Assembly: GCA_016202695.1 (NCBI GenBank) | Contig: JACQOE010000063.1 | Location: forward strand, 1-64,000 | Length of the DNA: 64,000 nucleotides | Direction of reading: 5' to 3' | DNA from: Pseudomonadota bacterium | Lineage (GTDB): Bacteria; Pseudomonadota; Alphaproteobacteria; JACQOE01 | Shown here: piece after piece, positions 43,664 through 52,100 of the stretch | Layout: every line of letters begins with the position of its first letter | Position numbering within the stretch: the stretch's first letter is position 1 | Notes under the pieces: generated by a model | Databases searched by the model: none | The model's input: the letters and a program-made list of their open reading frames with translations, nothing else | Told to the model about the DNA's origin: nothing | Made by a program: the position numbers and the translations under genes

Positions 43664-43692
43664 TTGACGTTCGTTCCGTGAACATGCTACGG
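43664..43692 (+). promoter_or_regulatory. Putative promoter/operator of the second glycan operon
   Basis: TTGACG (43664-43669), 17 bp, CTACGG (43687-43692). The spacer contains GTTCGTTCCGTGAAC (43669-43683), which shares 11 of 15 bases and both GTTC/GAAC half-sites with the palindrome at 43486. The rest of the 303-nt gap before the ABC transporter gene shows no gene. Confidence 0.5.
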
Positions 43693-43794
43693 CTTGGACA
43701 TTGGATCCGTCGGCCGCCCGGCGGCCGGCGCGGCGGCGCCGCGGCCAGTCCGCGAGGAGGGCCGCGCCGCCCCGTGGGGGAGTGTCCACGCCGC

Positions 43795-45591
43795 ATGGTC
43801 TCCGTCGTCAAGGGGCTCTGGCGCATTCTCACCCCGCACGACCGCCTGGCGGCCGCGGCGGTGCTGGTGATCGTGCTCGGCATGGCGGCGGTCGAGGTGT
43901 TGGGCATCGGCGCGGTCTACTGGTTCCTCACCGTGCTCGCCGATCCCGCGGCGCTGGAGGAGTCGGCGGTCCTTCGCGCCCTGCACAACGCCAGCGGCAT
44001 CGCCTCGACCGACGCCTTCCTCTTCCTCGCCGGGACCGTGGTTCTCGGCCTCTTCCTGTTCCGCAACGCCTACGCCCTCTTCGGCCTCTGGGCGCGCGAG
44101 CGCTTCGCCCACGGCCGCCACTACGCGCTCACCCAGAGGCTCCTCGCCGCCTATCTCGGCAAGCCCTACGACTACTTCCTCGGCGAGCACACGGCGGCCC
44201 TCTCAAAGAATCTGCTGCTCGAGGTCCAGAACCTCACGCTCGGCATCCTGCTCCCGACTATCGTGGTCCTCTCCGAGGGGCTGGTGGCGGCCGCCGTGGT
44301 CGCCTTCCTCCTCGCCAACAGCCCCGGCATCACGCTCATCTTGGTCGCCGTCCTCGGCGGCCTCAGCGCGGCCCTCTTCACGCTGGTCAGGCACCGGCTC
44401 CGCGGCCTGGGCGAGGAGCGGATCGCCGCCGACGAGACCCGCTACCGGCTCGCGGGCGAGGCCTTCGGCGGCATCAAGGACCTCCTCGTGCTCACCCGCG
44501 AGGGCCTGTTCCTCGACCGCTTCGAGCGGGTCGGTCGCCGCTACGCCCGGCTGCAGGTGGCCTATCAGGTGCTGCGCAACGTCCCCCACTACACGATGGA
44601 GTCCTTCGCCGTCGGCGGCCTGCTGGTGATCGTGCTGACGGCGCACGCGGGCGGTGGCGATATTGGCGATGTGGTTGGCCTCGCCGGCCTCTACGCCGCG
44701 GCGAGCTACCGGCTGATGCCGTGCCTGCGCAACATCCTCGGCGAACTGGGTTGCATCCGCCACCACGTGCCGGTGCTCGAGCGCCTGAGCGCCGACCTCG
44801 ACGGCGGCGTTCGGCGGGCGACGGGGCATCGCCCCGTGGGGCCCTCGCTTCCCTTCGAGCGCGAGATTCTGCTCCGGGGCGTGGGCTTCCGCTATCCCGG
44901 GCGTCGAGGGCGGGTGATCGAGGGCATCGACCTCGCGATCGTCCGCAACCGGGCGATCGCCCTCGTCGGGCCAACCGGCTCGGGCAAGACGACGCTGGCC
45001 GACATCCTCCTCGGGCTCCTTTCGCCGAGCGAGGGGGCGGTGCTGGTCGACGGCGTGCCGCTGACGCCCGCGAACGCCCGCGCCTGGCGGGCCCAGGTCG
45101 GCTACGTACCGCAAGGCGTGTTCCTGGCCGACGACACGGTGACGCGCAACATCGCCTTCGGGCTCCCCGACGACGAGATCGACGCCGCGGCGGTGCGCGC
45201 CGCGGCCCGCCTCGCCCACATCGACGGCTTCATCGAGGGCGAGCTTGCCGAAGGCTACGACACCGTCATCGGCGAGCGCGGCGTGCGCCTCTCGGGTGGC
45301 CAGCGCCAGCGGCTCGGCATCGCCCGCGCCCTCTACCACCGGCCGCGGCTCCTGGTGCTCGACGAGGCGACCAGCGCGCTCGACGGGCGGACCGAGGGCG
45401 TGATCTCGGCCGCGATCCGCGAACTCGGCGAAGAGGTCACGCTGGTGGTCATCGCCCATCGCCTGAGCACGGTGCAAGACTGCGACGAGATCCACGTCAT
45501 GGACCGCGGCCGGGTCGTCGCCTCGGGCACCTACGACCGCCTGATGGCCTCGAGCCCGCTGTTCCGCGAAATGGCGCGGGCGGCGCCCTGA
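43795..45591 (+). CDS. ABC transporter, lipid-linked-glycan flippase type (MsbA/PglK-like)
   Basis: A 598-residue half-transporter. Residues 15-310 contain six membrane helices (for example AAAAVLVIVLGMAAVEVLGIG). The ATPase domain has Walker A LVGPTGSGKTTLAD, the Q loop VGYVPQGVFLADDTV, signature LSGGQRQRLGIARAL, Walker B LLVLDEATSALD and the switch histidine VVIAHRLSTVQ. PglK-type proteins flip undecaprenyl-linked oligosaccharides. As first gene of the plus-strand operon it fits export of the glycan made by the cluster. ATG 43795 is chosen by homology; a frame from 43678 adds only arginine-rich sequence. Confidence 0.88.
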   Translation: MVSVVKGLWRILTPHDRLAAAAVLVIVLGMAAVEVLGIGAVYWFLTVLADPAALEESAVLRALHNASGIASTDAFLFLAGTVVLGLFLFRNAYALFGLWARERFAHGRHYALTQRLLAAYLGKPYDYFLGEHTAALSKNLLLEVQNLTLGILLPTIVVLSEGLVAAAVVAFLLANSPGITLILVAVLGGLSAALFTLVRHRLRGLGEERIAADETRYRLAGEAFGGIKDLLVLTREGLFLDRFERVGRRYARLQVAYQVLRNVPHYTMESFAVGGLLVIVLTAHAGGGDIGDVVGLAGLYAAASYRLMPCLRNILGELGCIRHHVPVLERLSADLDGGVRRATGHRPVGPSLPFEREILLRGVGFRYPGRRGRVIEGIDLAIVRNRAIALVGPTGSGKTTLADILLGLLSPSEGAVLVDGVPLTPANARAWRAQVGYVPQGVFLADDTVTRNIAFGLPDDEIDAAAVRAAARLAHIDGFIEGELAEGYDTVIGERGVRLSGGQRQRLGIARALYHRPRLLVLDEATSALDGRTEGVISAAIRELGEEVTLVVIAHRLSTVQDCDEIHVMDRGRVVASGTYDRLMASSPLFREMARAAP

Positions 45592-45611
45592 GTGCGCGTC
45601 GGGAACCGCCG

Positions 45612-46664
45612 ATGGCCAACATCGAGAGGTGCCTGCTGCCGCCGACGGCGACGATCCGCGAGGCGGTCACCGCGCTCGAGGCCGGCGAAGAGAAGATCGT
45701 GGTGGTGGTCGATGCCGGGCGCCGGCTGCTCGGCACGGTCACCGACGGCGACATCCGCCGGGGCATCCTGCGCGGGCATGGCCTCGACGATCCGGTCGCC
45801 GAGGTGATGTTCAGGAAGCCCGACTGGGCGCCGATGGACGCGCGGCGCGAGGCGATGCTGGGCATCCTCGCCGCCGCCCAGAAGCGCCAGCTTCCGCTGC
45901 TCGACGCCGAGGGCCGGGTAGTCGACGTCAAGCTCATCGACGAGCTGGTCCCGCCGCGCCGGCCCGACAACTGGGTGGTGCTGATGGCGGGCGGGCTCGG
46001 CACCCGGCTCAGGCCGCTCACCCAGGAGGCGCCGAAGCCGCTCCTCACCGTCGGCTCGCGCCCGATTCTCGAGATCATCGTCAGTGCGCTGGCGCGGGCC
46101 GGCTTCTCGCGCTTCTTCATCTCGGTCAACTACAAGGCGGCGATGGTCAAGGCCCACTTCGGCGACGGCGCCCGCTTCGGGGTGCGGATCGACTACCTCG
46201 AGGAGAAGGCCGCCTTGGGGACCGCCGGCGCGCTCTCGCTTCTGCCCGAGCGGCCGACCCGGCCGCTCCTGGTGATGAACGCCGACCTCCTCACCAAACT
46301 CGACTTCAACCACCTCCTCGATTTCCACGCCGAGAGCGGGGCCGAGGCGACGATGTGCGTGCGCGAGTTCCACTTCCAGGTTCCCTATGGCGTGGTCGAG
46401 ATCGACGGTCAGCGCATCCTCGGCATCGAGGAGAAGCCCGAGCACCGCTTCTTCGTCAACGCCGGCATCTACATGCTGAACCCGGGGGCGCTCGAGTTGC
46501 TGCCCTGCGGCGAGGCCATCGATATGACCGACGTGTTCGCCCGCCTGATCGCCGGTGGGCGACGTACCGCCGCCTTTCCCATCCGCGAGTACTGGCTGGA
46601 TGTCGGGCGCCCCGACGACCTCAAGCAGGCGTCCTCCGACCTCGATCTCTTCGCCGAGGACTGA
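45612..46664 (+). CDS. CBS-domain sugar-phosphate nucleotidyltransferase (PtmE-like)
   Basis: A 350-residue fusion. Residues 1-115 are two CBS motifs (LLPPTATIREAVTALEAGEEKIVVVVDAGRRLLGTVTDGDIRRG and a second copy). Residues 120-350 are a GT-A nucleotidyltransferase with MAGGLGTRLRPLTQEAPKPLL, NADLLTKLDF and EYWLDVGRPDDL. The same architecture is found in PtmE of Campylobacter, which makes GDP-glucosamine for legionaminic acid. A role in preparing a nucleotide-activated amino sugar is therefore plausible; the base and sugar are not determined by the sequence. Confidence 0.85.
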   Translation: MANIERCLLPPTATIREAVTALEAGEEKIVVVVDAGRRLLGTVTDGDIRRGILRGHGLDDPVAEVMFRKPDWAPMDARREAMLGILAAAQKRQLPLLDAEGRVVDVKLIDELVPPRRPDNWVVLMAGGLGTRLRPLTQEAPKPLLTVGSRPILEIIVSALARAGFSRFFISVNYKAAMVKAHFGDGARFGVRIDYLEEKAALGTAGALSLLPERPTRPLLVMNADLLTKLDFNHLLDFHAESGAEATMCVREFHFQVPYGVVEIDGQRILGIEEKPEHRFFVNAGIYMLNPGALELLPCGEAIDMTDVFARLIAGGRRTAAFPIREYWLDVGRPDDLKQASSDLDLFAED

Positions 46665-46665
46665 G

Positions 46666-47427
46666 ATGGCCAACGTCCGCCTCATCGCCCGACTCGACAT
46701 CAAGGGGCCCGACCTCATCAAGGGCGTGCAGCTCGAGGGCTGGCGGAAGGTCGGCCGGCCGGCCGAGTTCGCGCGCCGCTACTACGAGGAGGGCGCCGAC
46801 GAGCTCCTCTACATGGACGTGGTCGCCAGCCTCTACAACCGCAACAACCTTACCGACATCGTCGCCGAGACGGCGCGCGAGATCTTCATCCCGCTCTGCG
46901 TAGGCGGCGGCGTGCGCAGCGTCGAGGACGCCGACAAGCTGCTGCGCGCCGGCGCCGACAAGGTCGCCGTCAACACCGCCGCGACCAAGCGCCCAGAGCT
47001 GATCTCGGAGCTTTCCCGCCGCTTCGGCTCGCAGGCGGTGGTGCTGTCGATCGAGGCCAAGGGTGCCGGCCCCGGGCGCTGGGAGGCGCGGACCGACAAC
47101 GGCCGCGAGGCCACCGGCCTCGACGTCGTCGCCTGGGCGAGGCGAGGCGCCGAGCTGGGCGCGGGCGAGATTCTCGTCACCGCGGTCGACCGCGACGGCA
47201 CCTTCCGCGGCCTCGACCTCGATCTCGTCGCCGCGGTGTCGGCGGCGGTGACGATCCCGGTGATCGCGGGCGGGGGCTTCGGCGCCCCCGAGCACCTGGC
47301 CGAGGCGGTGCTGAAGGCGGGAGCCGACGCGGTGGCGATCGCCCGCGCGCTCCATCACCAGCGCACCACGCTCGCCCAGGTCCGCGTCCGCGGCCTCGCC
47401 CAAGGGCTGAACCTGAGGCGGCTATGA
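46666..47427 (+). CDS. HisF-like glycan amidotransfer cyclase subunit
   Basis: A 253-residue TIM barrel of the HisF family. Asp at ARLDIKG corresponds to catalytic Asp11 of HisF. The usual SIDAK strand reads SIEAK here, so Glu replaces the second catalytic Asp (Asp130). GGGVRSVEDADKLL, VTAVDRDGTFRG and VIAGGGFGAPEHL are the phosphate-binding loops. Together with the adjacent HisH-like gene (4-nt overlap) it should deliver ammonia to a sugar-modifying enzyme, as HisF2/HisH2 do with WbpG or PseA, rather than make histidine. No other his gene is near. Confidence 0.85.
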   Translation: MANVRLIARLDIKGPDLIKGVQLEGWRKVGRPAEFARRYYEEGADELLYMDVVASLYNRNNLTDIVAETAREIFIPLCVGGGVRSVEDADKLLRAGADKVAVNTAATKRPELISELSRRFGSQAVVLSIEAKGAGPGRWEARTDNGREATGLDVVAWARRGAELGAGEILVTAVDRDGTFRGLDLDLVAAVSAAVTIPVIAGGGFGAPEHLAEAVLKAGADAVAIARALHHQRTTLAQVRVRGLAQGLNLRRL

Positions 47428-48083
47428 GCGCCCGCGTCGCCATCGTCGACTACGGCCTCGGCAACCTGTTCAGCGTCTGCCAGGCGGTCGCGCGCTGCGG
47501 GGCCGAGCCCGAGCTGACGGCGGAGCCCGGGCGCGTGCGGGCGGCCGGGCGGCTGATCCTGCCCGGGGTCGGCGCCTTCGCCGACGGCATGGCCGGGCTG
47601 CGTGCGCGCGGGCTGGACGCGGCCGTCCGCGCCGCTGCCGCCGCCGGGCGGCCGCTCCTCGGCATCTGCCTCGGGATGCAGATGCTGTTCGCCGAGAGCG
47701 AGGAATTCGGCCGGCACCAGGGGCTCGGGCTCATCCCGGGGCGGGTGGTCGCGATCCCGCCCAGCGGTGCCGACGGGAAGCCGCACAAGATTCCCCACAT
47801 CGGCTGGAACGGCCTTATCCCCGCCGGGGGGCGGAGCGGCTGGGAGGGGACGCCGCTTCGCGCGCTCGCGCCGGCGACCGCGGTCTACTTCGTTCACTCC
47901 TTCGTCGCCGATCCGGCCGAGCCTGCCGACCGCCTGGCCGAGTGCGACTACGACGGGCTCCGGCTCACGGCCGCGGTCGGGCGCGGTAACGTCGTCGGCC
48001 TCCAGTTCCACCCCGAGCGGAGCGGCCCGGCCGGGCTGGCGGTGATCGCCGCCTTCCTCGACGGAGGGGCCGGCGATGGCTGA
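47424..48083 (+). CDS. HisH-like glutaminase subunit
   Basis: A 219-residue class I glutamine amidotransferase. VAIVDYGLGNLFSV is the N terminus, LLGICLGMQMLFAES holds the nucleophilic Cys, and VGLQFHPERSG the His and Glu of the triad. The triad is intact, so it should release ammonia from glutamine for the HisF-like partner. Its end overlaps the next gene by 8 nt. Confidence 0.88.
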   Translation: MSARVAIVDYGLGNLFSVCQAVARCGAEPELTAEPGRVRAAGRLILPGVGAFADGMAGLRARGLDAAVRAAAAAGRPLLGICLGMQMLFAESEEFGRHQGLGLIPGRVVAIPPSGADGKPHKIPHIGWNGLIPAGGRSGWEGTPLRALAPATAVYFVHSFVADPAEPADRLAECDYDGLRLTAAVGRGNVVGLQFHPERSGPAGLAVIAAFLDGGAGDG

Positions 48084-50106
48084 GCGGGCGTCGGTCACCG
48101 TCTGGGTGGACCATCTTTCGCTCGGCGCGCTCGTCCGGCTCGCGCTCCTTGCGCTCCGCCGCCCGGTGGCGCGCGTCCGCTACCTCACCGCCTCGCCGGC
48201 GCTTGCGCCCCTGCTCCGTGCGCTGGGCGGACGGGTCGCGGGCCTCGGGCGGGTCGAGTACGCCGCCCATCGCCTGGGTGGCGCGCCGCTCCCGGAGGCG
48301 ATCCAGGGAACCGCGCGTGCCTTCCTCGATGCGCTCCGGGCCGAGCTTGCCCGCGATCCGCTGGTGCTGGGGGCCGTCCGCGCGCACGGGCTCGGCGGCG
48401 AGCGGCTGGTCCATCACCTCCTCACCCGCGCCTACGTGGTGGTCCTGCGGCCGATCGAGCTGGTGCTGCTTGCCCGCGCGCTGGCGCCGGCGGAGGCGGG
48501 CGTCTTCCTCGTCCGCCGCTCGTCCCTTTTGCCGCGCCTCGCCTTGCACCTCGGGGGGCCGGAGATCGTCGCCTACCGCGCCCCCTTCGCCGCCCTCGGG
48601 TTCCGGCCCCGCGCGAGCCATGCCCTCGACGAGTATGTCGCCCTCGGCTACTTCTGCGGCTCGGCCTCGGCGCTCGCCGGCACGCTCCGCTTCCTCGTCG
48701 CCTCGGCGTTGCGCGCCGTTCTCGCCGGGCGCGACCCGGCCCCGGCGGGCGCGGCGGCCGCCAACATCGCCGTCCACTTCTGCCAGCACGACCACGGGCG
48801 CGACGACCTCACCGACGTCTACTGGTGGTTCGATTCCGGCATCGCGCCGGCGAGCGTGACGGTCTTCGTCGACGATCCCGGCAACCGGCTCCTGATCGAC
48901 GCCCTCGTCGGCGAGGGCTTCGACGTGCGCGTGCGCCCGACCCGCCTGGGGCGCGTGCCCGGGGCCGGCCGCCCGTTCGCGATGCCGGCGGGCGGCCTGT
49001 TGCGCGGCGGGGCGGCGGCCCTCGGCTTCCTTTTGAGCGCGCTCGCGCGGGCGCCTCGGCGGGCCTGGATCGCGGTCGGCCTCGCCGATTTCCTTGCCCG
49101 CCACGCCGCCTATGTCGCGCTCTACCGGGGGCTCGGCGTCCGGCTCCTCTTCCAGCTCCATGACCTCGACGGCGAGAAGGCGGTCAAGGCCGAGGCGATC
49201 CGGACGCTCGGCGGCCTCTCGCTGGCGGCGCACTCGAGCGTGCTCCCCCTGTGGGACATCGTCGTCGACAAGGTGAACGACGTGCTCCTCACCTGGGGGC
49301 CGCACACCCGCGACGAGGTCTACACCTTCTTCCCCTGCCGGGCGGCCTTCGCCGTCGGCTTTCCCTACGGCTACACCTTCGCCGCGCTCCGCCCGGCGGC
49401 GCGGGCCCTGCGCGCGCGCTTCCCCGGGCGGTTCCTCCTTTGCTATCTCGATCAGAACCTGCAGGCGGACATAGCCACGCCCCTCGGCGCGCACCTCGCC
49501 GCTTGGCGCGTCCTCCTCGCCGTCCTCGCGCGCCACCGCGAGGCGACACTCCTCTGGAAGATGAAGAAGCCGCAGGAGGCCACCCTCGCGGCCCTCCTGC
49601 CGCGGCTCCCCGCGCTCGCCCGGCTCCTCGCCGACGGCAGGATCGTCGTCGTCGCGCGCGACCAGGAGGGGCGGCGGCGCCGGCCGGCCGAGGCCGGCCT
49701 CGCCGCCGACCTCGCGGTCGGCCTCGGGGTGAGTTCCGCCGCCGCCGAATGCGCCTTCGCCGGCATCCCGGCGCTGCACTTCGAGCCGGTCGGGCTGGCC
49801 GCCAACGGCTTCGTGCGAAGCGCGAGCGGGAGCGCACTCCTCGCCGACGAGGCCGCGCTTCAAGAGGCGATCGAGGCGGCGATCGAGGGGCGCTTCGCCG
49901 GCCACGCCCAGGCGGCGCGGGCCGCCCACGCCCGGCTCGACCCCTTCCAGGACGGGCGCGGGCATCTCCGGACCGGAGTCGTCATCGCCGCGCTGCAGCG
50001 GGCGCTCGCGCAGGGCGCCGGGCCCGAGGCGGCGCTGGCCGCGGCGGCGGCGGCGCTCGAGGCGGACGCGCCCGCGCCCGAGCGCCGGGCCGCCCGGCAA
50101 GGATGA
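48076..50106 (+). CDS. Large GT-B-like protein of unknown specificity
   Basis: A 676-residue protein I cannot place in a known family. No membrane helix is certain. The N-terminal half is divergent. The middle has the acidic/aromatic block FCQHDHGRDDLTDVYWWFDSG and LLFQLHDLDGEKAVKAEAI. The C-terminal third, with FLLCYLDQNLQADIA, TLLWKMKKPQEATL and LAVGLGVSSAAAECAFAGIPALHFEP, looks like the donor domain of a GT-B glycosyltransferase (compare CDP-glycerol transferases and UDP-GlcNAc 2-epimerases). It directly follows hisH, the place where a WbpG-type amidotransferase might be expected, but has no PP-loop SGGxDS. Transfer of the cluster's acidic sugar is the most likely job. Confidence 0.5.
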   Translation: MAERASVTVWVDHLSLGALVRLALLALRRPVARVRYLTASPALAPLLRALGGRVAGLGRVEYAAHRLGGAPLPEAIQGTARAFLDALRAELARDPLVLGAVRAHGLGGERLVHHLLTRAYVVVLRPIELVLLARALAPAEAGVFLVRRSSLLPRLALHLGGPEIVAYRAPFAALGFRPRASHALDEYVALGYFCGSASALAGTLRFLVASALRAVLAGRDPAPAGAAAANIAVHFCQHDHGRDDLTDVYWWFDSGIAPASVTVFVDDPGNRLLIDALVGEGFDVRVRPTRLGRVPGAGRPFAMPAGGLLRGGAAALGFLLSALARAPRRAWIAVGLADFLARHAAYVALYRGLGVRLLFQLHDLDGEKAVKAEAIRTLGGLSLAAHSSVLPLWDIVVDKVNDVLLTWGPHTRDEVYTFFPCRAAFAVGFPYGYTFAALRPAARALRARFPGRFLLCYLDQNLQADIATPLGAHLAAWRVLLAVLARHREATLLWKMKKPQEATLAALLPRLPALARLLADGRIVVVARDQEGRRRRPAEAGLAADLAVGLGVSSAAAECAFAGIPALHFEPVGLAANGFVRSASGSALLADEAALQEAIEAAIEGRFAGHAQAARAAHARLDPFQDGRGHLRTGVVIAALQRALAQGAGPEAALAAAAAALEADAPAPERRAARQG

Positions 50107-50864
50107 GCCGCGCCATGAGCCCAGCGACGAGCGGCGAGCGCGTCATCGCCATGATCCCGGCAAGGCTCGGGAGCGAGCGGCTGAGGTACAAGAATCTCCG
50201 GCTCTTGGCCGGCAAGCCGGTGATCGCCTACGCGATCGAGGCGGCCAAGGGGGCCGGGGTGTTCGACCGGGTGGTGGTGAACTCCGACGGCGCGGCGCTC
50301 AAGGAGATCGCCGATCGCTACGGCGTCGAGTTCCTCCTGCGCGATCCTAAGCTCGCCGATTCCCAGGCCAAGTCGGACGACGTGGTTGCCGACTTCATGG
50401 CCCGCGTGCCCGGCGACCTCCTCGCCTGGGTCAATCCGATCGCGCCCCTGCAGACGTCCGCCGAGGTGCGGGCGGTGGTCGAGCACTTCATCGCGAACGG
50501 GCTCGACTCGCTGATCACGGTCGAGAGCAGGCAGGTCCACTGCGTGTTCGAGGGCCGGCCGGTGAACTTCTCCCTCGACGGCCTCTTCGCCAAGACCCAG
50601 GACCTGGTGCCGGTGCAGCCCTTCGTCTACTCGGTGATGATGTGGCGCTACGCCACGTTCCTCGCCCACTACCGGGCCCACGGCCATGCCCTGCTCGCCG
50701 GCAAGGTCGGCTACTTCCCGGTGCACCGGCACTCGACCATCATCCTCAAGTACGAGGAGGACCTGCGGCTTGCCGAGGCGGTGCTGCGGGCGCGCGCGTC
50801 CGCGCCTCCGCCGCCCGAATACGACCCGGTGGTGGCGCGGATCGAAGGAAAGGGGGGACGATGA
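50103..50864 (+). CDS. NeuA-like CMP-sugar (acylneuraminate) cytidylyltransferase
   Basis: A 253-residue enzyme that should join CTP and a 2-keto-3-deoxy sugar acid. The CTP loop IPARLGSERLRYKNLRLLAGKP (from residue 18; RxGSxRL and KN present) is complete. VVNSDGAALKEIADRYG, RDPKLADSQAKSDDVV and VNPIAPLQTSAEVRAVV are the following family blocks. Whether it uses Neu5Ac, legionaminic, pseudaminic or another acid cannot be told. ATG 50103 overlaps the previous stop. It overlaps the oxidoreductase gene by 4 nt. Confidence 0.85.
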   Translation: MSRAMSPATSGERVIAMIPARLGSERLRYKNLRLLAGKPVIAYAIEAAKGAGVFDRVVVNSDGAALKEIADRYGVEFLLRDPKLADSQAKSDDVVADFMARVPGDLLAWVNPIAPLQTSAEVRAVVEHFIANGLDSLITVESRQVHCVFEGRPVNFSLDGLFAKTQDLVPVQPFVYSVMMWRYATFLAHYRAHGHALLAGKVGYFPVHRHSTIILKYEEDLRLAEAVLRARASAPPPPEYDPVVARIEGKGGR

Positions 50865-52042
50865 GCAAGCCGCTCGACATTCTCGTCGTCGGCGCCGGCA
50901 TGTACGTCACGGGCCGCGGCTGCGACGGCTATGCCGGCACCATCATGCCGGCGCTCCTCGAGGGGCGCCGCCGGGGCCTGGTGGGGCGCCTCGCGGTCGC
51001 CACCACCCGCGCCGATTCGGCGATGGAAGCGGCGGCGACGGTGGAGGCGCTGGCGGCGCGGATGGACGTTACCGGCGGCTGCGAGGCTTACCCCGAAAAG
51101 GGCGAGAGCCGCCAGGCATTCCTTACCGCGCTCGACGCCTTCGCGCCCGACGCGGCGATCGTCTCGGTCCCGGATCACCTGCACGCGTTCATCGCCGTCC
51201 CGCTCGCCGAGCGCGGCATCCACGCGCTGGTGGTCAAGCCGCTCGCCGGCACGCTTGCCGATGCCCGCGCCATGCTCGCCGCGGCCGAGCTCGCCGGCAT
51301 CGTCGCCCAGGTCGAGTTCCACAAGCGCCTCGATGAATCCAATCTTGTGATGCGCGAGGTGGTGGCCTCGGGCGAGCTGGGCAAGCTCCTCTACGCCACG
51401 GTCGAGTACAGCCAGCGCAAGATGGTGCCGCGCGGCATCTACCGGAGCTGGGCGCACGAGACCAACATCTTCCAGTACCTCGCGGTCCACTACGTCGACC
51501 TCCTGCACTGGATGACCGGCTTCCGACCGCGGCGCGTGGCCGCCTTCGGGCAGCGGGACTATCTCGCCGGCATCGGCATCGACACCTGGGATTCGGTGCA
51601 GGCGATGATCGAGTGGGAACGGGGCGACGGCGGCACCTTCGTCTCGACCCACGTCTCCAACTGGGTCGACCCGGACGAGACCTCGGCCCTCTCCGACCAG
51701 CGGATCAACCTGGTCGGCACCAGCGGGCGCTACCAGGCCGACCAGAAGCACCGCGGCATCCAGACCGTGCAGGACGGCTCGGGCGTGCGCGACCTCAACC
51801 CCTACTTCACCGGCGCCTGGCGCGAGGGGCGCGACGGGCCGATCCGCTTCCACGGCTACGGGGTGGAGAGCGTGCTCCGCTTCGTCGCCGACGTGGTCGA
51901 CGTCGGCGCCGGGCGCACCACGCTGGCCCGGATCGAGGCGGAGCGGCCGACCTTCGCCTCGGCGCTGGTCTCCACCGCGGTCATCGAGGCGGTGCGGCGG
52001 AGCCTGGAGTCGGGGGGCGCGCGGATCGAGGTGGAGGCATGA
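50861..52042 (+). CDS. Gfo/Idh/MocA-family oxidoreductase
   Basis: A 393-residue NAD(P)-dependent sugar oxidoreductase. ILVVGAGMYVTGRGCDGYAG is the nucleotide-binding region with an unusual insert, DAAIVSVPDHLHAFIAVPLAERG and LVVKPLAGTLADAR (KPLAG in place of EKPLA) are the family motifs, and VEFHKRLDESNLVMREVV and FQYLAVHYVDLLHWMTGF belong to the substrate domain. Neighbouring NeuA-like genes point to a sugar acid or its precursor as substrate. GGGG precedes ATG 50861. Confidence 0.82.
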   Translation: MSKPLDILVVGAGMYVTGRGCDGYAGTIMPALLEGRRRGLVGRLAVATTRADSAMEAAATVEALAARMDVTGGCEAYPEKGESRQAFLTALDAFAPDAAIVSVPDHLHAFIAVPLAERGIHALVVKPLAGTLADARAMLAAAELAGIVAQVEFHKRLDESNLVMREVVASGELGKLLYATVEYSQRKMVPRGIYRSWAHETNIFQYLAVHYVDLLHWMTGFRPRRVAAFGQRDYLAGIGIDTWDSVQAMIEWERGDGGTFVSTHVSNWVDPDETSALSDQRINLVGTSGRYQADQKHRGIQTVQDGSGVRDLNPYFTGAWREGRDGPIRFHGYGVESVLRFVADVVDVGAGRTTLARIEAERPTFASALVSTAVIEAVRRSLESGGARIEVEA

Positions 52043-52100
52043 GGCGGAGGTCGCATCCGGCCCGGCGCGGGCGCAACGGCGGCGTGGGGCGCGTGGTCGC

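Noticed and set aside
46666-48083. Histidine biosynthesis genes hisF and hisH
   Set aside because: No other his gene is near, the catalytic SIDAK motif is altered, and the pair lies in a glycan operon. The specialised ammonia-supply role is more likely.
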